A DNA stretch of 33,017 nt, taken from the NCBI GenBank assembly GCA_019240015.1, contig JAFAZB010000327.1, forward strand, positions 1 to 33,017, given 5' to 3'. A program made the translations under genes and the position numbers. Below the pieces are notes generated by a model, which was given only the letters and a program-made list of their open reading frames with translations, ran no database searches and had not been told where the DNA came from. Shown here one piece after another: positions 30,480-33,017 of the stretch; within the stretch, counting starts at the first letter, position 1; each line of letters begins with the position of its first letter. This DNA is from Solirubrobacterales bacterium. GTDB lineage: Bacteria; Actinomycetota; Thermoleophilia; Solirubrobacterales; Solirubrobacteraceae.

Positions 30480-31459
30480 GCCTCGGCACCGAGACGATCG
30501 CGATCGTCGGACCTTCGGGAGCCGGCAAGACCTCGCTGCTGCGCGCGCTCGCGGGTTTGGAGCGAGCCTGTCGCGGCCGGATCGCGCTCGGGGACGAGCT
30601 GTGGCTCGATGCCGATCGCCACGTCCACCTGGTTCCCGAGCGGCGTCGTGTCGGTTACCTGCCACAGGACTACGCGCTGTTCCCGCATCTCACCGTCGCG
30701 GGCAATGTGCGTTTCTCAGGCAGACGGGATCGCTCCGACCTGCTCGAGCGGCTGCGGATCGCACACCTCGGGGGTGCCCGCCCGGCGCAGCTCTCGGGAG
30801 GCGAGCGACAGCGCGTGGCGTTGGCCCGCGCGCTGGCGCGCGAGCCGCGTGTGCTGCTGCTCGACGAGCCGTTCGGCGCGTTGGACGCGATCACGCGCCA
30901 GCGAGTTCGCAGTGAGCTCGCCGAGTTTCTGGCGGGCCTTGGCCTCCCTGCGCTACTGGTGACTCACGCGTTCGACGAGGCCGCCTTCCTGGCTGACCGG
31001 ATCGGGGTGCTCGACCAGGGCACCCTCGTGCAGCTGTCCTCCCCGAGCGAGCTGATCGAAAACCCAGCCACGGCTTTGGTGGCGGAGCTAACCGGCGCCA
31101 ACGTACTCGACGGCATCGCAGAGCCGTCGCCCGCAGGAGCGAGCGTGCGGCTGAGCGGCGGCGGCGAGCTGGTCAGCTCGACGCGGGCGAAGGGTCCGGT
31201 GCAGGTGATCGTGCACCCCTGGGCGCTCGAGCTCACCGATCCGGGCGCCAGCGCGCTAACCGACACCGTGCTCGCGGTCGGCCAGGATCGAGGCGCATTG
31301 GTGGTCCGGCTGACCCGCATGACAGTGCACGCCCCTCCGGGCCTCAATGGTCGCGCGGCGCTCGCAGCAGGCTCCAGGGTGGGAGTTCGTGCCGAGCCAG
31401 GCAGCGTGAGGTTGATCGAGGCCGCTCCCCCCGGCGCCGTCGGTGGAGTCGGTGGCTAG
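30416..31459 (+). CDS. modC: molybdate ABC transporter ATPase ModC
   Basis: The start is ATG 30416 (347 residues); the 674-residue track ORF is a read-through of another frame upstream. Walker A 'GPSGAGKTS', Q loop 'GYLPQDYALFPHLTVAGNV', signature 'LSGGERQR', Walker B 'VLLLDEPFGALD' and 'VTHAFDEAAFL' are complete. A C-terminal TOBE/Mop-like domain of about 100 residues follows ('ANVLDGIAEPS', 'VIVHPWALELTDP', 'GSRVGVRAEPGSVRLI'), as in ModC, and may bind molybdate for feedback. It overlaps modB by 64 bases and the convergent gene by 4. Confidence 0.93.
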   Translation: MELLAIDITLPRRSFDLRVKLSLGTETIAIVGPSGAGKTSLLRALAGLERACRGRIALGDELWLDADRHVHLVPERRRVGYLPQDYALFPHLTVAGNVRFSGRRDRSDLLERLRIAHLGGARPAQLSGGERQRVALARALAREPRVLLLDEPFGALDAITRQRVRSELAEFLAGLGLPALLVTHAFDEAAFLADRIGVLDQGTLVQLSSPSELIENPATALVAELTGANVLDGIAEPSPAGASVRLSGGGELVSSTRAKGPVQVIVHPWALELTDPGASALTDTVLAVGQDRGALVVRLTRMTVHAPPGLNGRAALAAGSRVGVRAEPGSVRLIEAAPPGAVGGVGG

Positions 31460-32121
31460 GCGTGGCGCCGAAGCGCCAAAGGCCGCGCCCTGAAACTCGC
31501 GCTCCACGCGGCAGCGATCAGCACCACGCCTACCCCGAGCGTCAGCCAAACGAGCGTCCCGGTCGTGGCCGGCCCAGAGGAGCGCAGCTGCACGCTCACA
31601 AGCGGGAGGCTGTGACCTGACGCCGCGGCGAGGCGCGGAACCGCGAGCAGCGCCGCTGCCGCAAGCCCACCCCCCGGGACGGCCGGCCTGATCCCGGCAA
31701 GCGCGGCGCGCTCGACGGCGAGGGGGCGGTCGAACCGGTACAGGCCAAAGCCGCCAGGCATGATCACGAGCAGCGGACCGCTGTAGACGAACGACAGCTC
31801 CTGGCCGAGAAATTGCGCATAGCTCTGCGGTTGGCCCCAGAGCTCGGTGATCGAGCCGAGGTCCGCCGAGGACGCGACCAGCGCAACCCGGATCGGGTAA
31901 CCACTGCGGGGTGCTGCGTCCAGCAGCGCCGCAAGCTGGGCATCGCGCCTGACGGTCACCCCGGCATCGGCCGGGAGGAACAGGGGCTGCGAAGCCAGCA
32001 CGTCGGAGGCGGGATCGCCGTCGGCGTGCGCAAGGGCCGCGGTCCATCCCATCACCAGCGCCAGCGCCAGTATCAGTACGACGGCGCCGGTGCGCGCCCT
32101 CAACGGCGGCAAGACCGGCAC
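31456..32121 (-). CDS. exported, membrane-anchored hypothetical protein (TPM-like fold possible)
   Basis: A hydrophobic signal/anchor ('AVVLILALALVMGWTAALAHA') is followed by an extracytoplasmic domain: 'ASQPLFLPADAGVTVRRDAQLAALLDAAPRSGYPIRVALVASSADLG', 'LLVIMPGGFGLYRFDR'. A C-terminal membrane helix ('TLVWLTLGVGVVLIAAAWSASF') closes the protein. The domain has an alternating pattern that could be TPM-like, but I am not certain. The track start at 32211 would overlap the divergent gene at 32165 by 47 bases, so GTG 32121 is preferred. It is tail-to-tail with modC; function unknown. Confidence 0.6.
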   Translation of the reverse strand: MPVLPPLRARTGAVVLILALALVMGWTAALAHADGDPASDVLASQPLFLPADAGVTVRRDAQLAALLDAAPRSGYPIRVALVASSADLGSITELWGQPQSYAQFLGQELSFVYSGPLLVIMPGGFGLYRFDRPLAVERAALAGIRPAVPGGGLAAAALLAVPRLAAASGHSLPLVSVQLRSSGPATTGTLVWLTLGVGVVLIAAAWSASFRARPLALRRHA

Positions 32122-32164
32122 CGGCAGTCGGCGTGTCGGTGTGTGCGTAGAGTCCGGCAACGCG

Positions 32165-33017
32165 ATGGGCGCGAAGGTTGGTGCAACCGCGCGGTCGGCC
32201 GCGCAGGCCAAGTCTAGGGCTGGTGCAGCCAGCGCCGTCCTGGTCGGCGCCGTGCTGGCTGCGTCGCTGATGTTCGCAGCGCTGCCGCAGGCGGCGCACG
32301 CCCACGGTCCCGTAGCACCGCTGGCGTCGAGCTATCTGGCGCGGGTCACGGCGCTGCCGCCGGGCCTGCACGCCAAGATCGTGGACGGCGACCAGCGGAT
32401 GTGGCTCGAGGCGCCACCGAGCGAGACGGTGACCGTGCTCGATTACCAGGGGGCGCCCTATCTGCGCTTCGACAGCGCGGGCGTGCAGGTGAATCAGAAC
32501 TCGGCCATGTACTACCTCAACCAGACCCCCGTCGCCGAGACTCCTCCGCCGAACCTGACCGCGAGCACGCCGCCGAGCTGGCAGCGGGCAAGCGGCGGGC
32601 ACAGCTTCAGTTGGCACGACGGCCGACTTCACGCGCTTGCCGCGGTCGCGCTCCTGCCGGGCAAGAGGCTGGTCGGAAACTGGCGCGTCGCGTTGCGGAT
32701 CGATGGTCGCCCGAGCATGATCTCCGGCGGGCTCTGGCACGCACCCGACCCCTCGATCGTCTGGTTCTGGCCGATCGTGGTGCTGTTGGCGTGCGTGCTG
32801 GCGGCCCGGCGAGTTCGTCGTCGGGAGCTCGATCGGCTCACCGCTCGAGGGGTGTCGCTCGCGACACTGGCCGCGCTGGGCGCCGTCGGCATCGGTCGGG
32901 GCCTGCATGGACGGCCGACTGTGTCGGTGCTCCAGTGGATCGAGCTGGCAGTCATGCTCGCGTTCGTGGTCTGGGCGCTGCGAAGGGTGCTGTTCGTCCG
33001 AAGCGGCTACTTCATCT
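32165..33017 (+). CDS. secreted/multi-pass membrane hypothetical protein, 3' end outside window
   Basis: This frame is open from ATG 32165 to the last base and is missing from the ORF track because it has no stop. The 284 visible residues have a signal peptide ('AVLVGAVLAASLMFAALPQAAHAHG'), an extracytoplasmic domain ('LHAKIVDGDQRMWLEAPPSETVTVLDYQGAPYLRF', 'NSAMYYLNQTPVAETPPP', 'WHDGRLHALA') and at least two or three helices from about residue 200. I recall related proteins near copper-handling or CopC-like genes in actinobacteria, but the evidence is thin. Function not assigned. Confidence 0.65.
   Translation, partial: MGAKVGATARSAAQAKSRAGAASAVLVGAVLAASLMFAALPQAAHAHGPVAPLASSYLARVTALPPGLHAKIVDGDQRMWLEAPPSETVTVLDYQGAPYLRFDSAGVQVNQNSAMYYLNQTPVAETPPPNLTASTPPSWQRASGGHSFSWHDGRLHALAAVALLPGKRLVGNWRVALRIDGRPSMISGGLWHAPDPSIVWFWPIVVLLACVLAARRVRRRELDRLTARGVSLATLAALGAVGIGRGLHGRPTVSVLQWIELAVMLAFVVWALRRVLFVRSGYFI

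Noticed and set aside
31256-32908. 550-residue minus-strand ORF at the right edge
   Set aside because: It overlaps the modC end, the exported protein and the partial gene at 32165 in shadow frames and shows no domain.

Overview
The window is high-GC DNA with GTG and TTG starts, dense short-overlap operons and strong GGAGG ribosome sites. Gene content (SigK/RskA-type pair, TatC with an enlarged first loop, several exported ferritin-like proteins, DDN-like deazaflavin oxidoreductase, Imm-5-like protein) points to an actinobacterial chromosome, most likely of the Thermoleophilia/Solirubrobacterales type. That lineage is an inference from gene style, not from a marker gene.

Region 1 (1 to about 9825) looks like the right-hand part of an integrated conjugative or mobilizable element. 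It holds the C-terminal end of a MobF/TraA-type relaxase-helicase, a complete IS3-family insertion sequence (820-2125) with imperfect terminal repeats but no target duplication, a small membrane-anchored hypothetical protein, a large secreted protein with four about 106-residue repeats and a Vps62-like domain, a polytopic membrane protein, a decayed integrase fragment, and an intact tyrosine recombinase. Two different tRNA 3' halves flank the intact integrase: a tRNA-Gln(CTG)-like one on the minus strand, in which the integrase stop codon lies (8387-8434), and a tRNA-Arg(ACG)-like one on the plus strand (9784-9825), ending 2 bases before the next chromosomal gene's stop codon. They read as attachment-site remnants of two integration events.

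Region 2 (9827-14251) is chromosomal and made of small stress or housekeeping genes: Imm-5-like protein, SRPBCC protein, RibD-C/DHFR-like reductase, DDN-like oxidoreductase, a small ferredoxin-fold-like protein, an NAD-dependent epimerase-like protein and an APH-fold kinase.

Region 3 (14286-19626) is a NarL-type response regulator and its histidine kinase, divergent from a MacB-type ABC ATPase and an 844-residue FtsX-like permease. The 148-base divergent spacer contains an 18-base perfect palindrome nested inside a wider 11-base inverted repeat, a good candidate control site.

Region 4 (19661-25776) starts with a nitronate monooxygenase, then tatA-tatC, a SigK-like ECF sigma factor with its RskA-like anti-sigma factor, and three exported ferritin-like proteins, one divergent. 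Sigma control, Tat export and several predicted export substrates are side by side, which suggests one envelope-stress or metal/oxidant module. Region 5 (25896-27730) has a small secreted protein, an MmcQ/YjbR protein and a winged-helix regulator divergent from a small Cys/His membrane-associated protein.

Region 6 (27743-31459) is a molybdate uptake operon, modA-modB-modC, divergent from an XRE regulator fused to a PBP-like domain; a 16-base palindrome sits between them. The right edge holds an exported TPM-like hypothetical protein and the start of a secreted, multi-pass hypothetical protein that runs off the window.
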